DNA of 64,000 nucleotides from Flavobacterium sp. HBTb2-11-1 (lineage in GTDB: Bacteria > Bacteroidota > Bacteroidia > Flavobacteriales > Flavobacteriaceae), in contig NZ_WUMO01000002.1 of NCBI RefSeq assembly GCF_009826975.1, positions 186,001-250,000 of the forward strand. The letters run 5' to 3'. Position numbers and translations under genes: made by a program. Shown one piece after another: positions 1 through 9,483 of the stretch (positions are counted from its first letter, which is position 1; each line of letters opens with the position of its first letter). The notes below the pieces were generated by a model. It made no database searches and had not been told where the DNA came from. It saw nothing but the letters and a program-made list of their open reading frames with translations.

Positions 1-1
1 T

Positions 2-1096
2 GTTTCTTTAACAGCCTATTCAGATGGAGGTTGTTCATCATCAATTTCAAAACCAATACACATCGAAACAAATCCTATTGCTAAACCTGCGATTCCAGAA
101 ATACAAACTTTCTGCCATTATCCAACCCCAACTTTAGCGAGCCTTGAGACAAATGGATTAACAGTGAAATGGTTTGATTCTCTTTTATCAACTGATGAAG
201 TTAGTGAAATTACGAAAGTAATTTCCAACAGAGAAATTTATGCAGCTACCTATAAAGATGGTTGTTTAGGCCCTAGAACTAAAGTTTCAATAATACTAAA
301 TGCTTTAGGACCTCCAATTGGGAATTCAATACAAGAGTTTTGCTTAAGTTCTGCTCCTACTATTGCTAATTTTCAAATTAAAGGGCTTTCTGTAAGTTGG
401 TACGATGCTCAAGATGGAGGGAATATTCTTAGTCCGGATACACCATTGCAAAACAACGTCATCTATTACTCTTCTGACTATGACAAAGCAACGGGTTGCT
501 CAAGTTCACGATGGGGAGTCACTGCAATTTTAAAAGAAGGCACTGCTGTAATTTCTCCGGATTTTACTCAAGAATTTTGTTTAAAACAAGAATCAACATG
601 GAGAATTAAAGATTTAAATCATTATAGCTCCTCAGTAAGATACTATAGCAGTATAAATAGTACCAATCAACTTTCTCACAATACCGAACTTGAAGATGGA
701 ACAACATATTTTGCCGCAATTATTGATTCCGAAACTAAATGTGAAAGCAACGTACGTACCGCAATTACTGTTAATATTGAACCTTGCGATGTCAACATTT
801 ATAATCTGATTACTCTTAATGATAATACATCAAATGATTATTTAAAAATTGAGTTTATTGAACTGTTTCCAAATAATTCAATTCAGATTTATAATAGATT
901 TGGACAGCTAGTATATAAAATGTCAGGATATGGAATCGATCAAAATTATTTCTATGGCCGTGCAAATGCAGGAGAAATTTTCATAAAGGATGAAAAACTA
1001 CCTACGGGAAATTATTTTTACATTTTAAATTACAAACGAAAAGACCAAACTGAGGCTACAAAAAAAGGTTTTTTATATATACACAATAATGGATAG
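2..1096 (+). CDS. T9SS-exported surface protein, 3' end (gliding-motility C-terminal domain)
   Basis: The reading frame is open from base 2, so this is the 3' part of a longer gene whose start lies left of the window. The visible part has three repeated Ig/PKD-like units of about 85-90 residues, each with a FC-x(n)-WYD/WFD type pattern and a 'Y.A...D...C.S' end. The last ~90 residues, with FPNNSIQIYNRFGQLVY and LPTGNYFYIL, match the CHU_C / type B sorting domain used for export by the type IX secretion system. The product is inferred to be a secreted or cell-surface adhesin-like protein. It overlaps the start of the porP/sprF-like gene by 8 bases, the usual pairing in Flavobacteria. The repeat function and ligand are unknown. 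Confidence 0.85.
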   Translation, partial: VSLTAYSDGGCSSSISKPIHIETNPIAKPAIPEIQTFCHYPTPTLASLETNGLTVKWFDSLLSTDEVSEITKVISNREIYAATYKDGCLGPRTKVSIILNALGPPIGNSIQEFCLSSAPTIANFQIKGLSVSWYDAQDGGNILSPDTPLQNNVIYYSSDYDKATGCSSSRWGVTAILKEGTAVISPDFTQEFCLKQESTWRIKDLNHYSSSVRYYSSINSTNQLSHNTELEDGTTYFAAIIDSETKCESNVRTAITVNIEPCDVNIYNLITLNDNTSNDYLKIEFIELFPNNSIQIYNRFGQLVYKMSGYGIDQNYFYGRANAGEIFIKDEKLPTGNYFYILNYKRKDQTEATKKGFLYIHNNG

Positions 1097-2015
1097 AACT
1101 CTTACTAAGACTTTATTTTTTTTTATAATCGTTATATTTTCAATTCATAATATTCGCGCGCAGAATGATGCAAAATTATCTATCTTTAATTATAATCCAT
1201 TATTTTACAATCCTGCCTTTGCAGGTTCTGCCGATGGTCTAAATATTGTTGGAATGTATTCCAGTCAGTGGGTTGGCTTCGATGGCGCACCAAAAACACA
1301 ATATTTATCTGCGGACACAAAATCTTTGCAAAAAATTGGATATGGTTTGAGTCTGTATCATGATGTAATTGGAGCAAAACGTGAATATAATCTTGAAGGC
1401 AATTTTGCATATTACATTAAACTCAATAGAAAATACAAACTGGTTTTGGGTGTCAAATCTGGAATAAACTCTTACAACGTCAACAGAAACAATCTAGACA
1501 TTTATGAACCAGGAGAAGAAATAAGTAATTTTAATCAAGAAAACAAAACCTCCCCTATTTTTGGTGCAGGTGCAAATTTCTATTCTGATAAATTTTTTAT
1601 CGGGATTTCGAGCCCAAACTTATTGCAATCTACTTATAGCAACTCTTCAGGAACAACACTTTCCAATAGAAAAAATTACTATTATACAAATTTTGGATAT
1701 CAATTCGAACTAAGACGTGATATCACATTAACTCCAGCTCTTTTAGCCCGCGTAACTCCTGGAGCACCAATTAGCATCTTAACTTCATTAAATTACAGTT
1801 ATTTAAACAAATATTTGGCTTCTGTGAATTTTGATTACAATGCTAGTGCAGGAATCTTTTTAGGGATTCAGCTTATTGATGATCTAAAAGTTGGATATGC
1901 TTATGACATTTCTACAACAAAATTTAGCAATTACAACAACGGCTCACACACCTTTTTTCTAAGCTATACGCTTCTTAATGAAAATGCCGAAAAATGTACT
2001 TGTCATCTGTACTAA
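1089..2015 (+). CDS. PorP/SprF family type IX secretion outer-membrane protein
   Basis: A 308-residue protein with an N-terminal signal peptide (hydrophobic stretch ending ...IRAQND) followed by the family hallmark NPLFYNPAFAGSADGLN and the 'QWVGFDGAPKTQ' segment, then alternating strands typical of a 14-strand outer-membrane barrel. PorP/SprF proteins assist secretion or surface attachment of a partner carrying a type B C-terminal domain, and the gene overlaps exactly such a partner upstream. Length fits the family (about 300-340). The two genes are probably translationally coupled. Confidence in family is high; the specific client being the upstream adhesin is inferred from the overlap. Confidence 0.93.
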   Translation: MDRTLTKTLFFFIIVIFSIHNIRAQNDAKLSIFNYNPLFYNPAFAGSADGLNIVGMYSSQWVGFDGAPKTQYLSADTKSLQKIGYGLSLYHDVIGAKREYNLEGNFAYYIKLNRKYKLVLGVKSGINSYNVNRNNLDIYEPGEEISNFNQENKTSPIFGAGANFYSDKFFIGISSPNLLQSTYSNSSGTTLSNRKNYYYTNFGYQFELRRDITLTPALLARVTPGAPISILTSLNYSYLNKYLASVNFDYNASAGIFLGIQLIDDLKVGYAYDISTTKFSNYNNGSHTFFLSYTLLNENAEKCTCHLY

Positions 2016-2147
2016 TAATGATAAAAATAAAGAACTTCATTGCATCAGATTTGAACATTTTAATTTTTTATTGAGGGGTTCATATTTGCTGGGGGAACAA
2101 ATTTAAAGTCCAATGTCTTTAGCTGACACAATGAAGTATATAGTTCA

Positions 2148-2753
2148 TTATTTCTTTTTAACATCACTCTTTTTTTCAAAAAGACCGCTAAATATGCCTT
2201 TGCTTATTTTGTTTTTATCATCTTTTCCAGTTGCAATCAAATGATCGATATATTCCATGTAGGTTTTCTTTCTTTCTTCAAGAAAGCCCACCAAATACTC
2301 CTCTGAAGCGTGCATACCACTGGTTTCTTCAATCTGCAAAAGTTTCTTGTACAAAGGCTCTATAAATTTTACAATGATATCGTTCGGAACCGATTTTCGG
2401 GTACAAAAGAAACCTACAATTTCACCATCGGTATCTGCTACGATTTTAAAATCGGTTACAACCCAGTAATAACGTCCCGTTTTGGCCATGTTCTTTATAA
2501 TAACATGAATGTTCTCGCTGGATTTGATACTGTCCCATAAGAATTTAAAAATAACCTTGGGCATATCTGGATGGCGAATTATATTATGTGGCTGGCCGAC
2601 AAGTTCAAATTCATCGTAACCAGAAACATCTATAAAGTCTTCATTCGCGTATAAAATGGTTCCCTTTTTGTCAGTTTTACTAAGCAGTACTTTATTCTTA
2701 TTCCAGTCCACTTCTCTATCAGAAGGTGTAGGACGGTGCAATCTGGTATCCAT
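2148..2753 (-). CDS. PAS domain sensory protein (Aer-like PAS)
   Basis: 201 residues. A single PAS domain occupies about residues 25-120, with the Aer-type signature TDKKGTILYANEDFIDVSGYDEFELVG, NIIRHPDMP and a GRYYWVVTDF segment. The C-terminal ~70 residues are helical and charged, without kinase, methyl-accepting or output domain. In Aer-type proteins this PAS binds FAD or another cofactor and senses redox state; that is family knowledge, not shown here. The gene is last of three minus-strand genes (membrane sensor, small helical protein, PAS protein) with gaps of about 50-60 bases, suggesting one operon in which sensing, dimerisation and membrane parts are separate polypeptides. Confidence 0.85.
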   Translation of the reverse strand: MDTRLHRPTPSDREVDWNKNKVLLSKTDKKGTILYANEDFIDVSGYDEFELVGQPHNIIRHPDMPKVIFKFLWDSIKSSENIHVIIKNMAKTGRYYWVVTDFKIVADTDGEIVGFFCTRKSVPNDIIVKFIEPLYKKLLQIEETSGMHASEEYLVGFLEERKKTYMEYIDHLIATGKDDKNKISKGIFSGLFEKKSDVKKK

Positions 2754-2815
2754 AAATTTTACATTTAAATTAATTTACAATTCAGTAAGTATAAAATGAA
2801 TCCTTTAAACCATTT

Positions 2816-3160
2816 TCAATTTGACTCGATCTCCAAGACAAGAAGAATATTTCTGATTTTGCGAAAAACGGTTTCAAGTTCATTTTCAAGCCATTCAGGA
2901 ATCTCATTATCAACCACAAGATTAAGCTGGCGAATATCGTTCACGATCTGAATCAGCTTTTTATACTGAAAATCGAGATCATAAACATGAGAGCTAGTTT
3001 GGTAATTTTTAAAAATCTCTCTTACCTCTATTTCAAAATCAGATTGGATTTTAATTTTTTCGATCGAATCTAATGTTATGCTTTCATTCAAAAAATCTTC
3101 AATTATTTTTTTAAGATTATGCAGCGTAGGCACTGCAGTTGGTAAATCATACTTAAACAT
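2816..3160 (-). CDS. Small helical protein of unknown function
   Basis: 114 residues, predicted almost entirely helical, acidic, with no signal peptide or membrane segment and no motif I recognise. It lies between a membrane sensor with a degenerate histidine-kinase dimerisation region and a PAS protein, all on the minus strand with short gaps. The position suggests a partner of that sensory pair, possibly an adaptor or a histidine-phosphotransfer-like helical bundle, although I see no convincing HxxGS-type phosphotransfer motif. Function is therefore unknown. Confidence 0.6.
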   Translation of the reverse strand: MFKYDLPTAVPTLHNLKKIIEDFLNESITLDSIEKIKIQSDFEIEVREIFKNYQTSSHVYDLDFQYKKLIQIVNDIRQLNLVVDNEIPEWLENELETVFRKIRNILLVLEIESN

Positions 3161-3209
3161 ACAATTGGTTTAAAAAATATTAGTATTGTTTTGGGGCTTG
3201 GCTCGAGTT

Positions 3210-4064
3210 CTAATTCCTGCTATTTGTCGATTTTACGTGGATATCATTAACTAAATCATCTATTTTTTTGGCGCTTTCTCTCATCATTTCAAGATAACTC
3301 AGTAATTTATCATTATCTGTATGTCCTTTCGAAACATCAATAAGCTTTAAAACAGAATTTACAGGCAACTTTAAATCTAAAGTTGTTCTATGAATAAAAT
3401 CATTATAATCTTTTGTAGCAGACATTGAACTGTATTTCGCCGAAGCCAATTTCATGTTTTCTAACTCGTATTCGTCTGAAATTTTCGAAATGTGATTTTC
3501 GCTATGTTCTTTAAAATAATACGCCCAGTAACCGTTCATAAAAAATACAACAGCAGCCAAAACGGTATGGATAATCAAAGTTTCAAGATCAAAATTTACT
3601 TGAGAAAAGTAAACCTGAAATCCGTTTGCATCATTATAAATATAGTTTTGAAGATAAGCTAAACCAGCGTGATGTAGAACAACAAGTAAAGTAAGCGGAA
3701 TTTGAAGTTTCCAGTTCTGATAAATAATTAAAATCGTACTGGCAATAAATACCGTAAAATGCATTTCAAACATTCCGTGCATTTGATAAATGTACTGCGC
3801 CATAAAAATTGCCAGAACAACAGACAGAACATACTGGTAAAATTTAGAGTTTTTCATAAAAAATTTTGCCGAGTAGTACAACAAAAGATTTAGCGTTCCA
3901 ACGCCAACGCCAATCTCGAAAGTATCGTATTTAAAAGAAAGACCGATGCCCAGCAGAAAATATACTGCAAGTACATAATTGATAATTGTATCTGATTTTT
4001 GTGTCATTGTAGACATAAAACTGTGCAGATAGTCTTGTTCGTTTAAGCTAGCTTTTGTTTTCAT
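3210..4064 (-). CDS. Six-helix membrane sensor with degenerate HisKA-like tail
   Basis: 284 residues. About six transmembrane segments lie between residues 25 and 185, including His-rich stretches (MHGMFEMHF and VLHHAG) that could bind a metal or haem. After a short coiled coil, residues ~210-280 resemble the dimerisation helix of a histidine kinase (FIHRTTLDLKLPVNSVLKLI), but the position of the phospho-accepting His of the usual SHDLKSPL box is Leu, and the protein ends before any ATPase domain. It therefore cannot be a working kinase by itself. It heads a three-gene minus-strand group ending in a PAS protein. Role as a signal-relaying membrane scaffold is inference. Confidence 0.65.
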   Translation of the reverse strand: MKTKASLNEQDYLHSFMSTMTQKSDTIINYVLAVYFLLGIGLSFKYDTFEIGVGVGTLNLLLYYSAKFFMKNSKFYQYVLSVVLAIFMAQYIYQMHGMFEMHFTVFIASTILIIYQNWKLQIPLTLLVVLHHAGLAYLQNYIYNDANGFQVYFSQVNFDLETLIIHTVLAAVVFFMNGYWAYYFKEHSENHISKISDEYELENMKLASAKYSSMSATKDYNDFIHRTTLDLKLPVNSVLKLIDVSKGHTDNDKLLSYLEMMRESAKKIDDLVNDIHVKSTNSRN

Positions 4065-4097
4065 AGGTTATTAGTTTTAGGTTTTTGGAAAAAATAG

Positions 4098-4697
4098 TTA
4101 TTTAGTACATTTAGGTAATGAGCATCCGTAAGCTCTAAGAGCTAAGGCGTTAAAAGACGGATTTCCTTTTCTGCTAAGGAGCGAATCGATTGACATTTGG
4201 GCATAATTGCTTCGAGTATCCGTACAATATCTGGTTTTATTGTAATTGCCTCTATAATACAAATTATGCGACTGATCTAGCAAAACCGCTTGAGGTGTTG
4301 AAATAACGCCACATTTTTTAGCAATTGATTCATCAAAGTAAACAGGAATCTCGGCGTCAAATTTTTCTTGAATTTCATCAATAGTAAATTTTTTCTGTTT
4401 GTTCAACACAACAATTTTAAAATTGATCTGATCCCCGTATTTTTTTATCAAATCACTGACATGCGGCACATTGAACCGAGAACACGGACATTCGGGGTTA
4501 AAGAAATGTATAAAAATGGGTTTGTTATCAAATGCACAGCATGGACCAAGTTCTATTGCAGATCCCATTGCAATAGCGTGATAATTCTTTGGAATAGGTG
4601 TTGGGAGACTGTATTTAAACTCGTTTTGCCAAAACAGATAGCCAATTGAAAGAAGTAAAAATGTAAACCATAAACCGAGAAGTAATTTTTTCTTCAT
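4098..4697 (-). CDS. Membrane-anchored thioredoxin-like protein
   Basis: 199 residues. One N-terminal membrane anchor (residues 5-23) is followed by a thioredoxin-fold domain exported from the cytoplasm. The redox site reads FFNPECPCSRFNVP, that is Cys70-Pro-Cys72, one residue shorter than the classical CxxC; the cis-Pro element appears as VISTPQAVLLD near residue 135. Extra cysteines occur at 53-54 and near the C-terminus. This resembles the DUF6436/redoxin-like group. It could reduce or oxidise envelope proteins. It lies 33 bases upstream of the membrane sensor gene on the same strand, so the two may be co-transcribed. Confidence 0.75.
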   Translation of the reverse strand: MKKKLLLGLWFTFLLLSIGYLFWQNEFKYSLPTPIPKNYHAIAMGSAIELGPCCAFDNKPIFIHFFNPECPCSRFNVPHVSDLIKKYGDQINFKIVVLNKQKKFTIDEIQEKFDAEIPVYFDESIAKKCGVISTPQAVLLDQSHNLYYRGNYNKTRYCTDTRSNYAQMSIDSLLSRKGNPSFNALALRAYGCSLPKCTK

Positions 4698-5170
4698 AAA
4701 TTATTTTTTTTATATTATTCAACAATAAAGAATAAACACTTGTTAATACAATTATTCATTATAATAACCAAAACCAAAAAAAAACAACTTCTAAATCCGT
4801 ATTTTAACACAAAAACTAAACACAACCATTAGTGTTTATGCAAAATCTTATCATTTTGTTTAACATATCAATGATACAAATAAAATCGATAAAGTGCAAA
4901 AAAAATCAGACAAAATGCATAAAAATTCTTTCATGTCAGAAACAATCAGCGATTTTGCGATGTGATAGAAGATTTTTTGAGTGAAATTTTATTATTGCCT
5001 TTAAAAAAAATAATATTTAATTAAACCTTTTCTTCCGTCTTCAGTCTAAACGCAAACCTTTGTACATACAAATGTTAAATAAAAGCTAACGGCTTTCGAT
5101 TTCACATCAAAAAGTTAAATTTGTAAGCTTACCAAAACACATACCTAAAATCTATATTTACCTCAAGTTT
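4698..5170. other. Intergenic region between divergent genes, with efflux operon promoter
   Basis: 473 bases, very AT-rich, no ORF of note. It separates the minus-strand thioredoxin-like gene from the plus-strand efflux operon. The only assignable element is the promoter near its right end (separate entry). A loose inverted repeat built on TTTATGC/GCATAAA lies around 4835-4925; no function can be assigned. Confidence 0.4.
5094..5123 (+). promoter_or_regulatory. Bacteroidota-type promoter for the RND efflux operon
   Basis: A -7 box TAAATTTG at 5116-5123 matches the TAnnTTTG consensus exactly. A TTT at 5094-5096, 19 bases upstream, is a weak -33 element. The predicted transcript start is about 40 bases before the adaptor gene's ATG at 5171. 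Confidence 0.5.
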
Positions 5171-6229
5171 ATGAAATTAAAACACCTTATTTACACGCTT
5201 TTAATCATCACAATTGGAGGCTTTATTACCTACAGAATTATATCTAACAAGGGAAAAAATGAAGACTCAAAAAAGTTTAATGATAAAAAATCTCCAACAA
5301 CTGTTAATGGAATCGTAATAAAAACGGCCACTTTTGACAATAATTTAGCATTATCAGGATCTATTGAAGCTAATGAACAAGTAGAAATTCATAGTGAGGT
5401 TTCAGGAATTGTTGAAGGAATATTTTTTAATGAAGGCACCAACGTTACTAAAGGACAGGTACTTTTAAAAGTAAATGATATTGAGTTAAAAGCGCAATTA
5501 AGACAAGCTTTAACCCGAGAAGATTTGGCCGCTGAAAACGCAAGAAGAGCAAAATTACTGTTGCAGAAAGAAGCCATCAGCCAAGAAGAAGCTGATGTTG
5601 CAAAAGCTGACCTTGCTTCTGCCCAAGCCCAATCTCAATTAATACGAGCACAGATTTCTAAAACATCTGTTAGAGCACCATTTTCAGGGAAAATTGGTTT
5701 GCGCAACATCTCTCCAGGAACTTATATTACCCCTACTGTTTTGGTGGCAAAACTGGTAAATACCAGCAAATTGAAAATTACTTTTTCAATTCCTGAAAAA
5801 TATGCTGCAGAAGTAAAGTCAGGATCAGTAATTGATTTTAAAGTTTCTGGATCAGACAAAACGTACAATGCAAAAATTTATGCTATCGAACCAGAAGTAG
5901 CCGTAGCAACGCGTACACTTCAAATTCGTGCCCTTGCTGATAATGTTGACGGAAAACTTTTTCCTGGAACTTTTGCAGATATCAAATTGCCTTTAAATAT
6001 CATTAAAGATGCCATAGTTGTTCCTTCTCAAGCAATTGTACCTATTCAAGACGGTAAAAAAGTATATGTCGCCAATAATGGCCAAGCAAAAGAAGTAATG
6101 GTTGACGCAACGACAAGAACAGATTCTTCAATTTTAATTTTAGCAGGATTAAAACCTGGAGATACTTTGATCACAAGCGGTGTTATGTCATTAAAAGACG
6201 AAGCTCCAATTAAGATTAAAGTAAAATAG
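5171..6229 (+). CDS. RND efflux periplasmic adaptor (membrane fusion protein)
   Basis: 352 residues. An N-terminal membrane anchor/signal is followed by the biotinyl-lipoyl half motifs (SGSIEANEQVEIHSEVSGIVEG and TSVRAPFSGKIGLRNISPG), a helical hairpin at about residues 110-170, and beta-barrel and membrane-proximal domains ending in GLKPGDTLITSGVMSLKDEAPIKI. This is the HlyD/AcrA-type adaptor that links an inner-membrane RND pump to an outer-membrane channel. The next two genes on the same strand encode exactly those partners. Substrate cannot be read from sequence. Confidence 0.93.
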   Translation: MKLKHLIYTLLIITIGGFITYRIISNKGKNEDSKKFNDKKSPTTVNGIVIKTATFDNNLALSGSIEANEQVEIHSEVSGIVEGIFFNEGTNVTKGQVLLKVNDIELKAQLRQALTREDLAAENARRAKLLLQKEAISQEEADVAKADLASAQAQSQLIRAQISKTSVRAPFSGKIGLRNISPGTYITPTVLVAKLVNTSKLKITFSIPEKYAAEVKSGSVIDFKVSGSDKTYNAKIYAIEPEVAVATRTLQIRALADNVDGKLFPGTFADIKLPLNIIKDAIVVPSQAIVPIQDGKKVYVANNGQAKEVMVDATTRTDSSILILAGLKPGDTLITSGVMSLKDEAPIKIKVK

Positions 6230-6348
6230 TTCTAAAGCCAAAAGTCTTAAAGTCAAAAGTCGCAAGACTTGAATATAGATTAAAGATAATAGCGATTTAA
6301 CAATAAATCAGAAATCTAAAGTCTGAAATCTAAAATCCAAAATTACAA
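6230..6348. repeat. Low-complexity spacer with degenerate short repeats
   Basis: This gap between adaptor and pump genes is made of degenerate direct repeats of the type AAAGTC and AAATCTAAA. Similar quasi-repeats occur at 14180-14255 and 19115-19260. They look like the dispersed low-complexity spacers seen in flavobacterial genomes; no terminator hairpin is visible, so the operon is probably continuous. Confidence 0.5.
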
Positions 6349-9300
6349 ATGAGTTTATCAACCACAAGTATTAGAAGACCTGTTTTAACCATAGTACTGA
6401 ATCTATTAATTATATTATTCGGTTTTATTGGTTATACTTTTTTAGGTGTTCGAGAATTCCCTTCTATTGACCCTGCACAGGTATCCATTCGTACCAATTA
6501 TACGGGTGCCAATGCCGATATTATTGAATCGCAAATTACAGAACCTCTTGAAAAAGCTGTAAATGCAATTGACGGAATTAGAAATATTACGTCCTCAAGT
6601 AACCAAGGAAGCAGCAATATCACAATTGAATTTAATCTGGATAAAGATTTAGAAGAAGCTGCGAATGATGTTCGTGACAAAGTTTCGCAAGCCATTAGAA
6701 ATCTTCCACAAGATATTGATGCTCCGCCAGTGGTATCGAAAGCAGATGCTGATAGCGACGCTATTATTTCGATGACCGTTCAGAGTGACTCAAGAAACTC
6801 TTTAGAATTAAGCGATTATGCAGAAAATGTTATTTCGCAACGTTTAGAAACAATTCCGGGAGTGAGTGGCGTGCAGATCTGGGGACAGAAACGTTACGCG
6901 ATGCGTTTATGGATTGACCCTGCAAAACTTACCGCTTATGGCTGTACAGTAGCCGATGTGCGTACAGCTTTGAATGCGCAAAATGTTGAACTTCCATCAG
7001 GTAAATTAACGGGTAATAACACTGAACTTACTGTAAAAACAATTGGAAATCTTTCTAAAGCAGAAGAATTCAACAACATCATCATTAGAACAGACGGAGA
7101 TAAAATTGTCCGATTAAGTGATATTGGAGGAGCAGAATTAGGTCCCGAAAATATCGAAACCAAATTAAGCCAGTCTGGTTTACCAATGATTGGTTTGGCA
7201 ATTGTACCGATGCCGGGTGCAAACTACTTGGATATTTCGAAAGAGTTTTATAAAAAATATGAAGCCTTAAAAAAGGATCTTCCAAAGGATATCAAATTAA
7301 ACATTGCTCTTGACAATACGATTTTCGTAAAGAAATCAGTATTAGAAGTTGCCGAAACATTGGGAATTTCTGTAATATTGGTAATCATTATCATCTATTT
7401 ATTCTTTAGAGACTGGGCTATTGCTTTTAGACCTTTAATTGATATTCCGGTTTCGTTAATTGCTACATTCTTCATAATGTGGTTATTTGGATTCTCAATT
7501 AACGTATTGACTTTATTAGCAATTGTTTTAGCAACAGGTCTGGTTGTAGATGATGGTATTGTGGTAACCGAAAATATCTTCAAAAAAGTAGAAGAAGGAA
7601 TGTCCCCAATTGAAGCAGCGATTAAAGGTTCTAACGAAATTTTTTATGCTGTAATTTCGATTTCGGTAACATTGGCTGCTGTATTTTTACCTGTAATTTT
7701 TTTAGAAGGTTTCGTAGGAAGGCTCTTTAGGGAATTTGGAGTGGTAATTGGTGCTGCTGTATTGATTTCAGCATTCGTTTCTCTTACTTTAACACCAATG
7801 TTAAACGCCTATTTAATGAAAGGCGGAGAACAGAAAAAATCGAAGTTTTATATTAAAACAGAACCATTTTTTGAAAAAATGAACAGCAGTTATGCTGAAG
7901 CGCTTTCAAAATTTATGGAAAAAAAATGGATCAGCTTCCCTATTCTTATTGCTTGTTTCGGATTGATTTATTTATTCTTTACTATTCTTCCGAAAGAAAC
8001 AGCACCTTATGATGACAGAAGCTCTGTAACCATGCGTATGACTACTCCAGAAGGATCTTCATACGAATATACAGACCGTTTTATGCAGGAAATTTCAAAG
8101 CTAGTTGACGATTCTATTCCTGAGAAAAAAGTAAGCTTGGTTATTACCGCGCCTGGTTTTGGAGCTTCGGCAACTAACACGGGTTTTATTAGGCTTTCAT
8201 TAAAAGAACCAGACGAAAGGACGGTTTCTCAAAAAGAGATTGCAGATAAGTTAACAAAATGGACCAAACAGTATCCTGATGCTAAAACGGCAGTAATCCA
8301 ACAGCCTACAATTGCTGTTAACAGACGTGGAGGATTACCGATTCAATACATAATTCAGGCTCCTAATTTTGACAAACTGCGAGAAAAAATTCCTCTTTTT
8401 ATGAATGAGGTAAACAAAAGCGATGTGTTTTCGACGACAGACGTAAACCTGAAATTTAACAAACCTGAAATTAACGTTACTATTGACCGCGCAAAAGCAG
8501 AAAGTTTAGGAATTTCTATTCTTGATATTGCGCAAACTTTACAGCTTTCTTTAAGCGGACAGCGTTTTGGCTATTTCATTAAAAACGGAAAGCAATATCA
8601 GGTAATTGGTCAGTTTGATCAAAAAGACAGATCCAAACCTTTGGATTTGACTTCTATGTTTGTAAAAAACAAAAACGGCGAACTGATTCAGATGGATAAC
8701 GTTATAAAAGTATACGAACAAAGTAATCCGCCGCAATTGTATCACAATAATAGATATATGTCTGCAACCGTTTCTGCTGGTTTAGCACCAGGAAAAAGTA
8801 TGGGAGACGGAATTGAGGAAATGGACCGAATCAAAGCTAAAGTTTTAGATGAAAGTTTCACTACAGATTTAGCCGGGGAATCACGAGATTTCGTAGAAAG
8901 TAGCTCTAATACTTCTTTCGCATTCGGATTGGCTTTATTATTAATCTTTTTAATTCTAGCAGCACAATTTGAAAGTTTTATAGATCCGTTCATTATCATC
9001 CTGACGGTTCCAATGGCCGTTGCTGGAGCGTTATTCTCATTGTGGCTATTCAATCAGACATGGAATATTTTCAGCCAGATTGGTACAGTAATGTTGATTG
9101 GTCTGGTTACCAAAAACGGTATTTTGATTGTAGAATTTGCCAATCAGTTACGAGAACAAGGAAAGCCTAAATTAGAAGCTATTTTAGAAGCTTCAGAAGC
9201 ACGTTTACGTCCAATTTTAATGACCAGTTTAGCCATTGCTTTAGGAGCACTTCCTATTGCATTGTCTCTTGGAGCTGCATCAACCAGCAGAATTGGTATG

Positions 9301-9447
9301 GGGGTTGTGATTGTGGGAGGAACTATTTTTTCATTGGCTTTAACGCTTTTTGTAATTCCTGCCATTTATTTAATGTGGTCTAAAGCTAGAAAACATTATC
9401 CTGAATTTGACCATATTGACGAATACGAAAGAGAAAGCATTAAATAG
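6349..9447 (+). CDS. RND multidrug-type efflux transporter (inner-membrane pump)
   Basis: 1032 residues, full length for the HAE1/AcrB type. Begins with the usual amphipathic start and first membrane helix (SIRRPVLTIVLNLLIILFG), has two large periplasmic loops and two six-helix bundles. The proton-relay pair is visible in GLVVDDGIVVTENIFKKVEEG (Asp near residue 400). The second bundle carries GIGMGVVIVGGT-type glycine-rich helices. It exports small molecules using proton motive force, together with the adaptor upstream and the TolC-like channel downstream (36 bases). The substrate is unknown. Confidence 0.95.
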   Translation: MSLSTTSIRRPVLTIVLNLLIILFGFIGYTFLGVREFPSIDPAQVSIRTNYTGANADIIESQITEPLEKAVNAIDGIRNITSSSNQGSSNITIEFNLDKDLEEAANDVRDKVSQAIRNLPQDIDAPPVVSKADADSDAIISMTVQSDSRNSLELSDYAENVISQRLETIPGVSGVQIWGQKRYAMRLWIDPAKLTAYGCTVADVRTALNAQNVELPSGKLTGNNTELTVKTIGNLSKAEEFNNIIIRTDGDKIVRLSDIGGAELGPENIETKLSQSGLPMIGLAIVPMPGANYLDISKEFYKKYEALKKDLPKDIKLNIALDNTIFVKKSVLEVAETLGISVILVIIIIYLFFRDWAIAFRPLIDIPVSLIATFFIMWLFGFSINVLTLLAIVLATGLVVDDGIVVTENIFKKVEEGMSPIEAAIKGSNEIFYAVISISVTLAAVFLPVIFLEGFVGRLFREFGVVIGAAVLISAFVSLTLTPMLNAYLMKGGEQKKSKFYIKTEPFFEKMNSSYAEALSKFMEKKWISFPILIACFGLIYLFFTILPKETAPYDDRSSVTMRMTTPEGSSYEYTDRFMQEISKLVDDSIPEKKVSLVITAPGFGASATNTGFIRLSLKEPDERTVSQKEIADKLTKWTKQYPDAKTAVIQQPTIAVNRRGGLPIQYIIQAPNFDKLREKIPLFMNEVNKSDVFSTTDVNLKFNKPEINVTIDRAKAESLGISILDIAQTLQLSLSGQRFGYFIKNGKQYQVIGQFDQKDRSKPLDLTSMFVKNKNGELIQMDNVIKVYEQSNPPQLYHNNRYMSATVSAGLAPGKSMGDGIEEMDRIKAKVLDESFTTDLAGESRDFVESSSNTSFAFGLALLLIFLILAAQFESFIDPFIIILTVPMAVAGALFSLWLFNQTWNIFSQIGTVMLIGLVTKNGILIVEFANQLREQGKPKLEAILEASEARLRPILMTSLAIALGALPIALSLGAASTSRIGMGVVIVGGTIFSLALTLFVIPAIYLMWSKARKHYPEFDHIDEYERESIK

Positions 9448-9483
9448 AAACCAAAACGCAATTTTTGGTTAAAGAAAACAAAT

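Noticed and set aside
2034..2137. 9-bp inverted repeat ACTTCATTG/CAATGAAGT between convergent genes
   Set aside because: Arms are 86 bases apart with no T run; likely chance in AT-rich DNA.
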